A DNA stretch of 64,000 nt, taken from NCBI RefSeq assembly GCF_009877435.1, contig NZ_WXEX01000001.1, positions 310,001 to 374,000 on the forward strand, given 5' to 3'. The notes under the pieces were generated by a model. The model was not told where the DNA came from. It searched no databases and saw only the letters and a program-made list of their open reading frames with translations. Position numbers and translations under genes: made by a program. Positions 34,919-43,936 of the stretch are shown here, piece after piece. Numbering within the stretch: the stretch's first letter is position 1; every line of letters begins with the position of its first letter. This stretch comes from Heliomicrobium gestii. GTDB taxonomy: Bacteria; Bacillota; Desulfitobacteriia; Heliobacteriales; Heliobacteriaceae.

Positions 34919-35353
34919 ATGCCCTATGTAGAAGAAAGCCTGTGGATCGGGGGATCGGTGCGCAGCGTCTACGCATTAGCCTGCCGGATGGAGGACTATC
35001 CCCTCTTTATGTCCGATGTGCGCTCTGTCTGCGTCGTCGAGCGCGGTGAAGGGTATACGGTGACCGATTGGGAGACCGATGCCGACGGGCGTCTCTTCCG
35101 GTGGCGCGAACGGGACGATTTCCTCCCCGATGAGGGGCGGATCATCTACCGGCAGATCGAAGGGGATGTAAAACGCTTCGAGGGGGAGTGGCGTTTTCGG
35201 GAACAGGGAGAGGGATGTGAAGTGACCCTGACCGTTGACTTCGATCTGGGCATCCCGATGCTGGCGCCGCTGCTGCACCCGATCCTGGTGAAAAAGGTGC
35301 GGGAGAACTCGCGGGCCATGCTGTTCGCCATCAAGGAAAAGGTAGAAGGGTAA
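34919..35353 (+). CDS. SRPBCC/polyketide-cyclase-like protein
   Basis: The 144-residue protein fits the START/SRPBCC helix-grip fold. It begins PYVEESLWIGGSVRSVYALA, has the middle MEDYPLFMSDV turn typical of coenzyme Q-binding and aromatase/cyclase-like proteins, and ends in a long helix. Such proteins bind hydrophobic ligands, and no ligand is evident here. ATG at 34919 follows GAAGAGGAG. A bidirectional terminator separates it from the convergent transpeptidase gene. Confidence 0.82.
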   Translation: MPYVEESLWIGGSVRSVYALACRMEDYPLFMSDVRSVCVVERGEGYTVTDWETDADGRLFRWRERDDFLPDEGRIIYRQIEGDVKRFEGEWRFREQGEGCEVTLTVDFDLGIPMLAPLLHPILVKKVRENSRAMLFAIKEKVEG

Positions 35354-35356
35354 GCG

Positions 35357-35390
35357 AAAAAGGACCGGCCTGGTTGGGCCGATCCTTTTT
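35357..35390. terminator. Bidirectional terminator between convergent genes
   Basis: AAAAAGGACCGGCC at 35357-35370 pairs with GGGCCGATCCTTTTT at 35376-35390 with one bulge. It has T-runs in both directions and serves the SRPBCC gene and the L,D-transpeptidase gene. Confidence 0.8.
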
Positions 35391-35396
35391 GCTGCT

Positions 35397-36320
35397 TTAT
35401 TTTTGAATGTGGACGGCTGTTCCGACGGAAACCAGCGGGTAGATCTCTTCCACATCCCGGTTGGACAGACCGACACAGCCATAGGTCCAGTCTTTGCCGA
35501 ACTCGACGGAACTGCCGCCGTGAATCCCGACAGCGCCGCCCAGCGCCGTCTCCTGCGGCGGTGTGAGGCCGTTGTTGTTGGCATAGACGATGGCATTGTA
35601 GGTCTGCTGATCGATCAGACCTTGGGCGAGACCGCGTTCACCGGCTTCGATGTTCGGGTAGCTGAGGCGCATCCAGCGGGTGCCCAGGAACTCATCGGCA
35701 GGGCTATAGACGATTTTTTCTGTGATATACAGGTTGCCTTCCGGCGTTTTGCGGTCACCCTGCACCTGCTTGTCACCGAGGCCGCCTTCGCCCAGTTCCA
35801 CGTGATAGGCTTTCAGCGCTTTGCCGTTGGACATGATGGAGAGGGTGTGGTCCGACTTGTCCACGAAAATGGACAGGGTGGACGGACTGACTCCTTTGGC
35901 CTTGACGATGTCAGCCAGCGGGCTGCGGGGGATCGCCAGCACTCGTCCCGGCGAGATCAGGCTGGAGCCCATGTTGTTGTTTTGTTTCAAGGCATCAACA
36001 GTGACGCCGTATTTTTGGGAAATCAAATAGAGAGAATCGCTCTGCTGGACCGTGTAGATGTTCGGACCGCCGGACACCCCGGGCAGATGCAGCGCCTGAC
36101 CCGGATAGATGGCATCTCCGGACAGGCTGTTGGCGCCCTTCAGCGCCGACAGGGAAAGACCGTGGTTGACGGCCACCCGGTAAAGGGTATCGCCTGCTTG
36201 TACGGTATAGAGGCTGGGGTTGGTTTCGGCAGCTTCAGCGCGTTGGGACGGGAGGTTCAATCCCGCGGCAAGCAAGAGTGCGCCGGTGAATATAAAGGAA
36301 AATAGGAGTTTTCGTTGCAT
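35397..36320 (-). CDS. L,D-transpeptidase with two LysM repeats
   Basis: This exported enzyme is expected to make 3-3 crosslinks or related modifications in peptidoglycan. The 307-residue protein has a signal peptide (about residues 1-30, ending AEAAE), two LysM wall-binding modules (YTVQAGDTLYRVA; YTVQQSDSLYLIS) and a C-terminal YkuD domain. That domain carries the catalytic pair GIHGG and GCVGLSN, with the nucleophilic Cys near residue 281. The position before the gap at 36321 suggests its own promoter. Confidence 0.92.
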   Translation of the reverse strand: MQRKLLFSFIFTGALLLAAGLNLPSQRAEAAETNPSLYTVQAGDTLYRVAVNHGLSLSALKGANSLSGDAIYPGQALHLPGVSGGPNIYTVQQSDSLYLISQKYGVTVDALKQNNNMGSSLISPGRVLAIPRSPLADIVKAKGVSPSTLSIFVDKSDHTLSIMSNGKALKAYHVELGEGGLGDKQVQGDRKTPEGNLYITEKIVYSPADEFLGTRWMRLSYPNIEAGERGLAQGLIDQQTYNAIVYANNNGLTPPQETALGGAVGIHGGSSVEFGKDWTYGCVGLSNRDVEEIYPLVSVGTAVHIQK

Positions 36321-36656
36321 CGTAGAATCCCCTTTCTGCTTGTATTTTCACTATGTGTATAGTGGTATTCAGCGTCGTTTTGTTAGTCTAGCATAAGCAA
36401 CGGGCGATATCATTAGTAAATAAAAGGGAACCCGCTAGGCGCCTCTTCCCTTGTGGGGCATCCTAGGAGGGAGATAAATTCATAGCGAGACTAAAATAAA
36501 TCCGTTATTCAAAAAAACATATACAGATTCCTTACAAACATTCGCTGATTGTGAAATTTTGTTTTTTTTATTATCCAGACATCTACTAGGGCAGGATTTT
36601 GTCAGGTGTGCTAGAATTATAATATCGCTGACCGGCCGGAAAGGGGTGTTTTTCGT
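36321..36656. other. AT-rich divergent gap with a structured patch
   Basis: This 336-base region separates divergent genes. AAGGGAA near 36424 can pair with TTCCCTT near 36447, and CTAGG/CCTAG repeats lie at about 36436 and 36464, so a branched RNA could form in either direction. I could not match it to a known riboswitch. The part nearest 36657 holds an extended -10 element. No gene is apparent. Confidence 0.3.
36609..36617 (+). promoter_or_regulatory. Extended -10 element before the hepS-like gene
   Basis: TGCTAGAAT (36609-36617) fits TGNTANAAT and is followed by the start at 36657. No convincing -35 is visible. Confidence 0.4.
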
Positions 36657-37478
36657 ATGTCAATCAGAATGTGGGAGTCGATCCTGCCTGAATTGTCGAA
36701 GGTGCGGGCCCGTCTTGATGACCGTATGCCCGAAATTTCAAAACAACACCTTCGCTTCATGGGATTGGGTTCCTATGATGTGCACAAGATGTTTCCGGCC
36801 ATTCTGGTGCTGCTCGCGACGCGTATGTTCGGCGCGCCCAGCCTGCAGGCCAACTGCCTGGCGAGCGCTGTCCAGTTTATCCAGACAGGAACGGATATTC
36901 ACCGGACGATTCCCGATGAAGGTAGAGGCCTTCGCCACCTGGAGCAGGCGACGATTCCTTTCTCCGTGCTGGTGGGCGACCTTTACTACTCCCAGTTTCT
37001 ATCCCTCCTCTGTGAAGGGGAACTGCTGGAGTACTTGACGCCGATCTCCCGGATGGTCTGCCGCGTCCATGAAGGCGGTGTCCTCCGGAAAGAGCTCGTC
37101 GAACCGGGATTCGCCACCGATGAGCATATCATGTCCATGCGTGAGATGGAATTTGCCAGCCTGCCGGCCCTGTCTTGCCGGATCGCCGGCGAACTCTGCG
37201 GCGCTTCGCCGAGGCAATTGGCGGCGCTGGAACAGTTGGGACGAGCCGTGGGCCTGCTGGCCGGCTGCCGGATGTTGGCGGCCCCGTCTGATGAGGTCGC
37301 CGAGTGGCTTGATGAAGCCCATGAGGCGCTCTGCGCGCTGCCCCAAGGGGCGATGGCCGAGGCATTCCGGGTTTTGCTGTCCCAGTTGGACGGCTGCGCC
37401 CGCCATGACGGCCTGAAGCTGCCCCTGGAAAAGCCGCTGCTGGAAGGCATCGTCAAGCCCAGAGTGGTTGTCGTGTGA
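36657..37478 (+). CDS. hepS: HepS-like heptaprenyl diphosphate synthase component I
   Basis: This probably provides the non-catalytic subunit that sets chain length for the menaquinone side chain. The 273-residue protein resembles prenyl-synthase folds but lacks both DDXXD motifs. The FIQTGTDIHRT and LVGDLYYSQFLSLL segments recall HepS (GerCA) of bacilli, where hepS precedes menG, as here. The catalytic-type synthase is distant, at 53589. The identification rests on weak similarity plus context. A terminator at 37500 separates it from menG. Confidence 0.65.
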   Translation: MSIRMWESILPELSKVRARLDDRMPEISKQHLRFMGLGSYDVHKMFPAILVLLATRMFGAPSLQANCLASAVQFIQTGTDIHRTIPDEGRGLRHLEQATIPFSVLVGDLYYSQFLSLLCEGELLEYLTPISRMVCRVHEGGVLRKELVEPGFATDEHIMSMREMEFASLPALSCRIAGELCGASPRQLAALEQLGRAVGLLAGCRMLAAPSDEVAEWLDEAHEALCALPQGAMAEAFRVLLSQLDGCARHDGLKLPLEKPLLEGIVKPRVVVV

Positions 37479-37499
37479 ACAAACAAGCGACTCGATGAG

Positions 37500-37524
37500 G
37501 CCGCCGGATTGTCCGGCGGCTTTT
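37500..37524 (+). terminator. Intrinsic terminator after the hepS-like gene
   Basis: GCCGCCGGA at 37500-37508 pairs with TCCGGCGGC at 37512-37520 around a three-base loop, and TTTT follows. Confidence 0.8.
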
Positions 37525-37625
37525 CGACGTGGCGATTTTCGTTGAAGAAGCGCCTCCGGTAATATAAAATAGCGAAGGAAGCGCAAGCTAAAGAACACAG
37601 TAAAAGGAAGGCGTGTGTTGCGATC

Positions 37626-38366
37626 ATGGCGGAGGAGTTCCGGTCTGCGGAGGAGAAGGAGCGGTTTATCCAATCCACTTTTTCCGCCATCGCCGCCCGA
37701 TACGATTTGATGAACCAGGTGATGACCTTCAATTCCGACACCCGTTGGCGGCGCAAAGCGGCGACCCTGTCCCGGCTTCCCGTCGGCGGCGCCGGCCTGG
37801 ATGTCTGTTGTGGCACGGGGGAATTGGCCCAGGCGCTGGCGGAACGGGTCGGCGCGGGGGGATCGGTCGTCGGCCTCGATTTCAACGCCGACATGCTGAC
37901 CGTGGCCCGGGAGAAACAGCGGGAAGGCAAGCTGGCCCGGCAGATCGAGTTTATCCAGGGAAACGCCATGGAACTGCCTTTTCCCGATAACCGGTTTGAT
38001 ACGGCCACCATCGGCTTCGGCTTGCGCAATGTGCCCGATTTTCGCCAGGCGCTGCGGGAGATGACTCGCGTCGTCAAGCCGGGCGGCACGGTGGTTTCGC
38101 TGGAGACGTCAAAACCCCAGTCATGGCCGATGAAGCCCCTTCATGGGTTTTATGTGGATCAGCTGGTGCCCATCATCGACCGGCTGTCGGTGGGACAAAA
38201 GGGTCCCTACGCCTGGTTGGCCCGGTCGGCGCAGGCCTTCCTCCCTCAGGAGGAGTTGAGCGCTGTCTTCCGGGAGGTCGGTCTGACCCAGGTCCGCTAT
38301 GATAATCTCTTTGGCGGTGTCGCCGCCATTCATGTCGGTTTCAAACCGGATAGAGCAACCCATTGA
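37626..38366 (+). CDS. menG: Demethylmenaquinone methyltransferase
   Basis: MenG (UbiE family) methylates demethylmenaquinone using SAM, the last step of menaquinone synthesis. The 246-residue class I methyltransferase has the early FSAIAARYDLMN segment, the SAM-binding GLDVCCGTGELAQAL, and FGLRNVPDFRQALREM with RVVKPGG. It sits at the head of a block of menaquinone genes that includes prenyltransferase, decarboxylase and mqn enzymes, which supports the menaquinone role over ubiquinone. Confidence 0.93.
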   Translation: MAEEFRSAEEKERFIQSTFSAIAARYDLMNQVMTFNSDTRWRRKAATLSRLPVGGAGLDVCCGTGELAQALAERVGAGGSVVGLDFNADMLTVAREKQREGKLARQIEFIQGNAMELPFPDNRFDTATIGFGLRNVPDFRQALREMTRVVKPGGTVVSLETSKPQSWPMKPLHGFYVDQLVPIIDRLSVGQKGPYAWLARSAQAFLPQEELSAVFREVGLTQVRYDNLFGGVAAIHVGFKPDRATH

Positions 38367-38477
38367 TCCCCCACCCGCGACGGAGAGTCGTCCTGGCGTT
38401 TCTGAGGGCGATTTCTCCGTTTTTTCGTTGGCGGCCGGAAAAAACGGGGGAAGCTAACATAGAGGAGGAATCGCACC

Positions 38478-39926
38478 TTGGCTTTTCGCGACATTCGTGA
38501 GTTTATCGAGGAACTGGAGAGACGGGGCTGGCTGAAGCGCATCAAGGCCGAAGTGGATCCCTACCTGGAGATTGCCGAGATCACCGATCGAGTGGGCAAG
38601 CAGGGCGGTCCGGCCTTGCTCTTTGAAAACGTGAAGGGATCGGACATGCCTGTACTGACGAACACGGTCACCTCCTATGAACGCCTGCACCTGGCCATGG
38701 GTGTCAACCACCTCGACGAAATCGGCGACGAGATCATGAGCTTTCTCCAGGTTCCTGACGTGTCGACGTCATCGTTCTTCGATAAACTGAAAGCCCTGCC
38801 GAAGCTGGCCCAGATCGGGAACTTTTTGCCGAAGACGGTGCGCACCGGTCCGGTGAAAGAGGTTATCGACCATGACCCGGATCTGACCAAAATCCCGGTG
38901 CTGACCACCTGGCCCGACGATGGCGGCCCCTTTATCACCTTGCCCATGGTCTTCACCAAAGACCCGGTCACAGGCAAGCGCAATGTGGGCATGTACCGCA
39001 TGCAGGTCTATGATCGCAATACGACGGGCATGCACTGGCACATGCACAAGCAGGGCGCCCAGCACTTGGCTGAGGCGAAAGGGAAGTCGAAGCGGATGGA
39101 GGTGGCCGTCGCCCTCGGCGGCGATCCGGTCCTTTCCTATTCGGCGACGGCGCCCCTGCCGCCCGGGATCGATGAGATGCTGCTGGCCGGCTTTTTGCGC
39201 AAAAGCCCCGTCGAGATGGTCAAGTGCGAGACTGTCGACATCGAGGTGCCGGCCAACGCCGAGATCGTCCTGGAAGGGTATGTCGATCCGGAGGAACTGC
39301 GCTGGGAAGGTCCCTTTGGCGACCACACGGGCTACTACTCGCTGGCTGATTACTACCCGGTCTTCCATGTCACCTGTGTCACCCGCCGCAAAAACCCCAT
39401 CTACCCGGCGACGGTGGTGGGGCGTCCGCCCATGGAGGACAGCTACCTGGGCAAAGCGACGGAACGCATCTTCCTGCCGCTGCTGAAGCTGGTGGTGCCG
39501 GAAGTGGTGGACATGAACCTCCCCTGGGAGGGCGGCTTCCACAACCTGGTCGTCGTCTCCATCAAGAAGAAATACCCCGGCCATGCCCGCAAGGTCATGT
39601 GTTCCCTCTGGGGCATGGGCCAGATGATGTTTGCCAAGACGATTGTCGTCGTCGACGAGGATGTCAACGTGCAGGACATGAGCGAGGTCTGGTGGCGGCT
39701 GTTCAACAACATTGACCCGCGCCGGGACATCATGTTTGTCGATGGACCCGTCGACGCCCTCGATCATGCGGCGCCGCTGCCTCATTACGGTTCGAAAATG
39801 GGCATCGACGGCACCCGCAAGTGGAAGTCGGAAGGGCACACCCGCGACTGGCCTGAGGTGATGGTCATGTCGCCGGAGGTGCGTGAGCAGGTGGCGAAAC
39901 GCTGGAAGGAATACGGTCTCGATTAA
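38478..39926 (+). CDS. UbiD-family decarboxylase (menaquinone pathway)
   Basis: A prenylated-FMN-dependent decarboxylase, here likely acting on the naphthoate ring of the futalosine route (MqnL role). The 482-residue protein begins AFRDIREFIEELERRGWL and has the conserved MGMYRMQVYDRNTTGMHWH region and the GPFGDHTGYYS motif of UbiD. It starts with TTG at 38478 after GAGGAGGAATCG. Activity needs a UbiX-type flavin prenyltransferase, which is not in the window. The assignment to menaquinone is by context. Confidence 0.88.
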   Translation: MAFRDIREFIEELERRGWLKRIKAEVDPYLEIAEITDRVGKQGGPALLFENVKGSDMPVLTNTVTSYERLHLAMGVNHLDEIGDEIMSFLQVPDVSTSSFFDKLKALPKLAQIGNFLPKTVRTGPVKEVIDHDPDLTKIPVLTTWPDDGGPFITLPMVFTKDPVTGKRNVGMYRMQVYDRNTTGMHWHMHKQGAQHLAEAKGKSKRMEVAVALGGDPVLSYSATAPLPPGIDEMLLAGFLRKSPVEMVKCETVDIEVPANAEIVLEGYVDPEELRWEGPFGDHTGYYSLADYYPVFHVTCVTRRKNPIYPATVVGRPPMEDSYLGKATERIFLPLLKLVVPEVVDMNLPWEGGFHNLVVVSIKKKYPGHARKVMCSLWGMGQMMFAKTIVVVDEDVNVQDMSEVWWRLFNNIDPRRDIMFVDGPVDALDHAAPLPHYGSKMGIDGTRKWKSEGHTRDWPEVMVMSPEVREQVAKRWKEYGLD

Positions 39927-40004
39927 ATAACAGATCGGGAATGCGCGTACAGGGGCGCACATGAGCTAGAAACGGCGCCGCTTCGTCACGGGAGGGGATA
40001 CATC

Positions 40005-40874
40005 TTGTCCAATTCCACTAGCGCGTTGGGACGGGTCGGCACGTTCCTGGAAATGATCAAGTTTGAGCACACCATCTTTGCGCTGCCCTTTGCCTACATG
40101 GGCGCGTTGTTGGCCCAGATTCGCCTTCCCGACTGGCCGGTCCTCTTTTGGATCACCATGGCCATGGTGGGGGCGCGGACGGCGGCCATGACCTTGAACC
40201 GGCTCATCGACCGCCACATCGACCGGAAAAACCCGCGCACGGCCAACCGGGCCATGGCCCGGGGGATCATCGGCGCCGGCGAAGCCTGGTTCTACGTAGC
40301 CCTCAGCTTTGTGTTGCTGCTGTTTTCAGCAGCCATGCTCAACAGGACCGCCCTGTTGCTGTCACCGTTGGCCGTCTTTGTGCTCGTCCTCTACTCCTAC
40401 ACAAAACGGTTTACCTGGGCCTGCCACGTTGTGCTCGGCCTGGCCCTGGGGGCTGCGCCCATGGGCGCCTGGATCGGCGTCAACGGGGCGGTCGATCCGC
40501 CCGTCGTCGTGCTGGCCTTCGCCGTCCTCTTCTGGTCGGCCGGGTTCGACGTGATCTATGCCTGCCAGGATGCCGATTTTGACCGGTCGCAGGGACTTCA
40601 TTCGATTCCCGCTCGCTTCGGCATCGCCCGGGGACTGATGATCTCGCGATTGCTCCATGTGATCGCGCCGGCGCTGTTGCTGGTCGTCGGCCTCATGCTC
40701 GGCCTGGGAACCTTTTACTATGCCGGTGTGGCGATCTCGGCCGGTCTGCTGGTCTATGAACATACCCTTGTGTCTCCCAAGGACCTGAGCCGTCTTGACG
40801 CTGCCTTCTTCGCCATGAACGGCTATATCAGCATGACCATGTTTGTATTTACCTTACTGGATATCTTTTTTTAA
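40005..40874 (+). CDS. UbiA-family prenyltransferase (menaquinone pathway)
   Basis: This integral membrane enzyme attaches the polyprenyl chain to an aromatic ring acid, here probably the futalosine-derived naphthoate (MqnP role). The 289-residue protein has about eight membrane segments and both Asp-rich motifs: NRLIDRHIDRKNPRT and, near residue 190, YACQDADFDRSQG. It starts with TTG at 40005 after GGGAGGGG. It lies between the UbiD-like decarboxylase and mqnE. Confidence 0.9.
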   Translation: MSNSTSALGRVGTFLEMIKFEHTIFALPFAYMGALLAQIRLPDWPVLFWITMAMVGARTAAMTLNRLIDRHIDRKNPRTANRAMARGIIGAGEAWFYVALSFVLLLFSAAMLNRTALLLSPLAVFVLVLYSYTKRFTWACHVVLGLALGAAPMGAWIGVNGAVDPPVVVLAFAVLFWSAGFDVIYACQDADFDRSQGLHSIPARFGIARGLMISRLLHVIAPALLLVVGLMLGLGTFYYAGVAISAGLLVYEHTLVSPKDLSRLDAAFFAMNGYISMTMFVFTLLDIFF

Positions 40875-40890
40875 GAACGGGGTGACATGA

Positions 40891-41994
40891 ATGGAGGGTT
40901 TCTTTTCCCACAGCCCTCTGGCTGATCTGATTCCCAAGGTGCAGGCGGGGGAACGGCTTTCCAGAGAAGACGGGGTGCGCCTCTTCGCATCGGATGACCT
41001 GCTCACCATCGGCTACCTGGCCGATCTGGTCCGCCGGCGGAAGAACGGCGATAAGGTCTACTTCATCAACAACCGCCACATCAACCCGACCAATGTATGC
41101 GTCAACCGATGCAAGCTCTGCGCTTTCGGCGTCGACAAAGGAACCGAGCAGGCCTACCTCTTGGATCTGGAGACCATCGAGGAGAAGGTTCGCCAGTCCC
41201 TGGCGTCCAAGCCCTCGGAGATCCATATCGTCGGCGGTCTTGATCCAGACGTGCCCTTTCAGTTCCAGGTGGACATGCTCCGGCGGGTGAAGGCGATCAT
41301 GCCGGAGACGATCATCCAGGCCTTTACGGCTGTGGAGATCGACTTCTTCGCCGGGCAGACAGGCAAACCGGTGGGCGAGGTGCTGGCGATCCTGCGGGAA
41401 GCCGGGTTGGATTCCCTGCCAGGCGGCGGCGCTGAAGTCTTCAGCCCCCGTGTCCGTGAGAAGATCTGTCCGAAAAAAATCTCCGGCGATCGCTGGCTGG
41501 AGGTCCATGGCGAGGCCCACAAGCTGGGGATGAAGACGAACGCCACCATGCTCTACGGCCACATCGAGACGCCGGAGGAGCGGGTCGACCACCTGATCCG
41601 CCTGCGGGAGCAGCAGGACAAGACCGGCGGCTTTTTGACCTTTATTCCCCTGGCTTTCCATCCGAAAAATACGGAACTGGAGACGATGGGCCTGTCCCGC
41701 ACGACCGGGTACGAGGATTTGAAGGTCCTCGCTGTGGCGCGGTTGATGCTCGATAACTTCGACCATATCAAGGCCTTTTGGATCATGATCGGGCCAAAAC
41801 TGGCCCAGGTGTCGCTCGCTTTTGGCGTTGACGATATCGACGGCACCGTCGTGGAGGAGAAAATCACTCACGCCGCCGGCGCGGAAGCCGGGATGGTCAT
41901 GACCCGGCGCGAACTGGTCGCCATGATTCGCGCAGCGGGACGGACGCCGCTGGAGCGGGACACCCTCTACAATATTGTGCGGAGGGAGTTTTAG
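40891..41994 (+). CDS. mqnE: Aminofutalosine synthase (radical SAM)
   Basis: MqnE joins 3-[(1-carboxyvinyl)oxy]benzoate with SAM to form aminofutalosine. The 367-residue protein has the radical-SAM CX3CX2C motif in NVCVNRCKLCAFG, near residues 70-80, and the PGGGAEVFSPRVRE segment shared by MqnE and MqnC. The substrate is supplied by MqnA, encoded next. Overall length and the HIVGGLDPD segment favour MqnE over MqnC, while the CX3CX2C gene at 42841 is the MqnC candidate. Confidence 0.92.
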   Translation: MEGFFSHSPLADLIPKVQAGERLSREDGVRLFASDDLLTIGYLADLVRRRKNGDKVYFINNRHINPTNVCVNRCKLCAFGVDKGTEQAYLLDLETIEEKVRQSLASKPSEIHIVGGLDPDVPFQFQVDMLRRVKAIMPETIIQAFTAVEIDFFAGQTGKPVGEVLAILREAGLDSLPGGGAEVFSPRVREKICPKKISGDRWLEVHGEAHKLGMKTNATMLYGHIETPEERVDHLIRLREQQDKTGGFLTFIPLAFHPKNTELETMGLSRTTGYEDLKVLAVARLMLDNFDHIKAFWIMIGPKLAQVSLAFGVDDIDGTVVEEKITHAAGAEAGMVMTRRELVAMIRAAGRTPLERDTLYNIVRREF

Positions 41995-41996
41995 CG

Positions 41997-42851
41997 ATGA
42001 TTCGATTGGGACGCGTGGATTACCTGAATGTGTTGCCCGTCTATTATGCCTTTGAATCGGGTGCCGTTCCCTTGACAGCCGAGTTTGTGCGCGGCGTGCC
42101 GGCCCTGTTGAATGGGAAGTTTCTATCGGGCGAACTCGATATCACGCCGATTTCCTCCATCGCTTACGCCGGCCAGCCCCAAGCCGGATGGGTGCTGCCC
42201 GATGTGTCGATCAGCGCCGACGGGCGGGTGGCGTCGATCCTGCTCTTCACACGCCGGCCGATCCGGGAATTGCGCGGCGAAACCTTGGCTGTCACCACCT
42301 CGTCGGCCACCTCGGTGGCGCTCCTGAAAGTGCTCTTGGCGCGCCATTACGGCGTTCGTTGCGAACTTTCGCCGCAAACGCCGGACCTGGCTTCCATGCT
42401 GGCCGATCACCCGGCGGCGCTGCTCATCGGCGATGACGCCTTGCAGGCCGCAGAGGCCTTGCGCCAGGGCGGCCTGAGCGGACTGGGGCTTCACGATGTG
42501 ATCGACCTGGGTCTCGTCTGGAAGGAGATGACGGGGCTGCCCATGGTCTATGCCCTCTGGGCGATCCGCCACGACTATGTGCAGCGTCATCACGGCGAGA
42601 TCGAACGGGTTGCGGAAGCATTCCGCCATGCCCGGAGATGGTCTGATGAGCGCCGGCAGGAGGTGCTCGTCGAGGCGCGGCGCCGCTACGACTTCCCGGT
42701 GGAACTGCTGCAAGACTATTTCCGGACGATCCGCTACGATCTGGACAATCTCTACCAGCACGCTGCCGAGACCTTTTTCGCGGAAGCGGCGAAGGTCGGC
42801 GTCCTGCCGGCGCCGGTGAAGCTAAAGGTGTGGGGTCAAGATGAGGGATAG
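41997..42851 (+). CDS. mqnA: Chorismate dehydratase
   Basis: MqnA dehydrates chorismate, the first committed step of the futalosine menaquinone pathway. The 284-residue protein has a periplasmic-binding-like fold with RLGRVDYLNVLPVYYAFE at the start and the DITPISSIAYA segment lining the active site. It starts two bases after the mqnE stop and overlaps mqnC by 11 bases. The product feeds MqnE directly. Confidence 0.93.
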   Translation: MIRLGRVDYLNVLPVYYAFESGAVPLTAEFVRGVPALLNGKFLSGELDITPISSIAYAGQPQAGWVLPDVSISADGRVASILLFTRRPIRELRGETLAVTTSSATSVALLKVLLARHYGVRCELSPQTPDLASMLADHPAALLIGDDALQAAEALRQGGLSGLGLHDVIDLGLVWKEMTGLPMVYALWAIRHDYVQRHHGEIERVAEAFRHARRWSDERRQEVLVEARRRYDFPVELLQDYFRTIRYDLDNLYQHAAETFFAEAAKVGVLPAPVKLKVWGQDEG

Positions 42852-43923
42852 GGTCACAGCCGATTGGCAAAGGGTTCTGCAAAAGGCTCGACGCGGCGAA
42901 CGGCTCAGCCTGGAGGAGGGCGTCCTCCTCTTGAACGAGGCGGAACTGCTTCCCTTGGGCGCGGTGGCCCGGGAGGTGAGTGAGCGGATGCACCCCGGCG
43001 GACGGGTGACCTTTGTCATTGACCGGAATATCAACTACACCAACATCTGTGTCACCGGTTGCCGCTTTTGCGCCTTCTATCGTTCGCCAGGCCATCGGGA
43101 GGGGTACGTCCTTTCTCAAGAAGCGCTTTTTCAAAAGATCGAAGAGACAGTCGCTGTCGGCGGCACTCAGATCCTGATGCAGGGGGGCATCCACCCCGAA
43201 TTGGGATTGGAGTGGTTTGAAGATCTCCTGCGGGCGATCAAGGCTCGATTCTCCATCCATATCCATTCCTTTTCGCCGCCGGAGATCGTCTTTCTGGCTG
43301 ATAAAGAGGGCCTCTCCCTGGAAACCGTCATCGGTCGTCTCCACGCCGCCGGCCTCGATTCCATCCCTGGCGGGGGGGCCGAGATCCTCGATGATCGGGT
43401 GCGCCAGGCGATCAGCCCGCGCAAGATCGGTTGGCGGCGATGGATGGATGTGATGCAGGCGGGCCACCGTCTCGGGCTGCGGACCACGGCGACGATGATG
43501 TACGGCTCTGTGGAAAGCCCGGAAGAGCGGATCCGGCATATGATCCGGGTTCGGGAGGCCCAGGACGAGACGGGAGGCTTTACGGCTTTCATTCCCTGGA
43601 GTTATCAGCCTGCTCATACCGAACTGGGAGGAACAGGCACGACCGGTGTCGAATACCTGAAAACTCTTGCCCTTTCGCGGCTGATGCTTGATAATGTTGC
43701 CAATATCCAAGCCTCTTGGGTCACCCAGGGCGCCAAGATGGGGCAAGTGGCCCTGGCCTTCGGCGCCAACGACTTTGGCGGCACCATGCTGGAAGAAAAC
43801 GTCGTCCGGGCCGCCGGTGTGCGCCATCGCGTGCCGATGGACGAGATCGTGCGGGCCATTCGCGATGCGGGCAAACGCCCGGCCCAACGTGACACCCTTT
43901 ACCACATTCTCCGGGAGTTCTGA
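42841..43923 (+). CDS. mqnC: Cyclic dehypoxanthine futalosine synthase (radical SAM)
   Basis: MqnC cyclises dehypoxanthine futalosine. The 360-residue protein has the radical-SAM motif in NICVTGCRFCAFY, the TQILMQGGIHPELGLEWF segment and the PGGGAEILDDRVR loop. It starts inside the mqnA end. No mqnD or mqnB is seen in the window, so the later and hydrolytic steps must be encoded elsewhere. The stop is followed closely by tatC. Confidence 0.93.
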   Translation: MRDRVTADWQRVLQKARRGERLSLEEGVLLLNEAELLPLGAVAREVSERMHPGGRVTFVIDRNINYTNICVTGCRFCAFYRSPGHREGYVLSQEALFQKIEETVAVGGTQILMQGGIHPELGLEWFEDLLRAIKARFSIHIHSFSPPEIVFLADKEGLSLETVIGRLHAAGLDSIPGGGAEILDDRVRQAISPRKIGWRRWMDVMQAGHRLGLRTTATMMYGSVESPEERIRHMIRVREAQDETGGFTAFIPWSYQPAHTELGGTGTTGVEYLKTLALSRLMLDNVANIQASWVTQGAKMGQVALAFGANDFGGTMLEENVVRAAGVRHRVPMDEIVRAIRDAGKRPAQRDTLYHILREF

Positions 43924-43936
43924 GGAGGCCGGCGCG

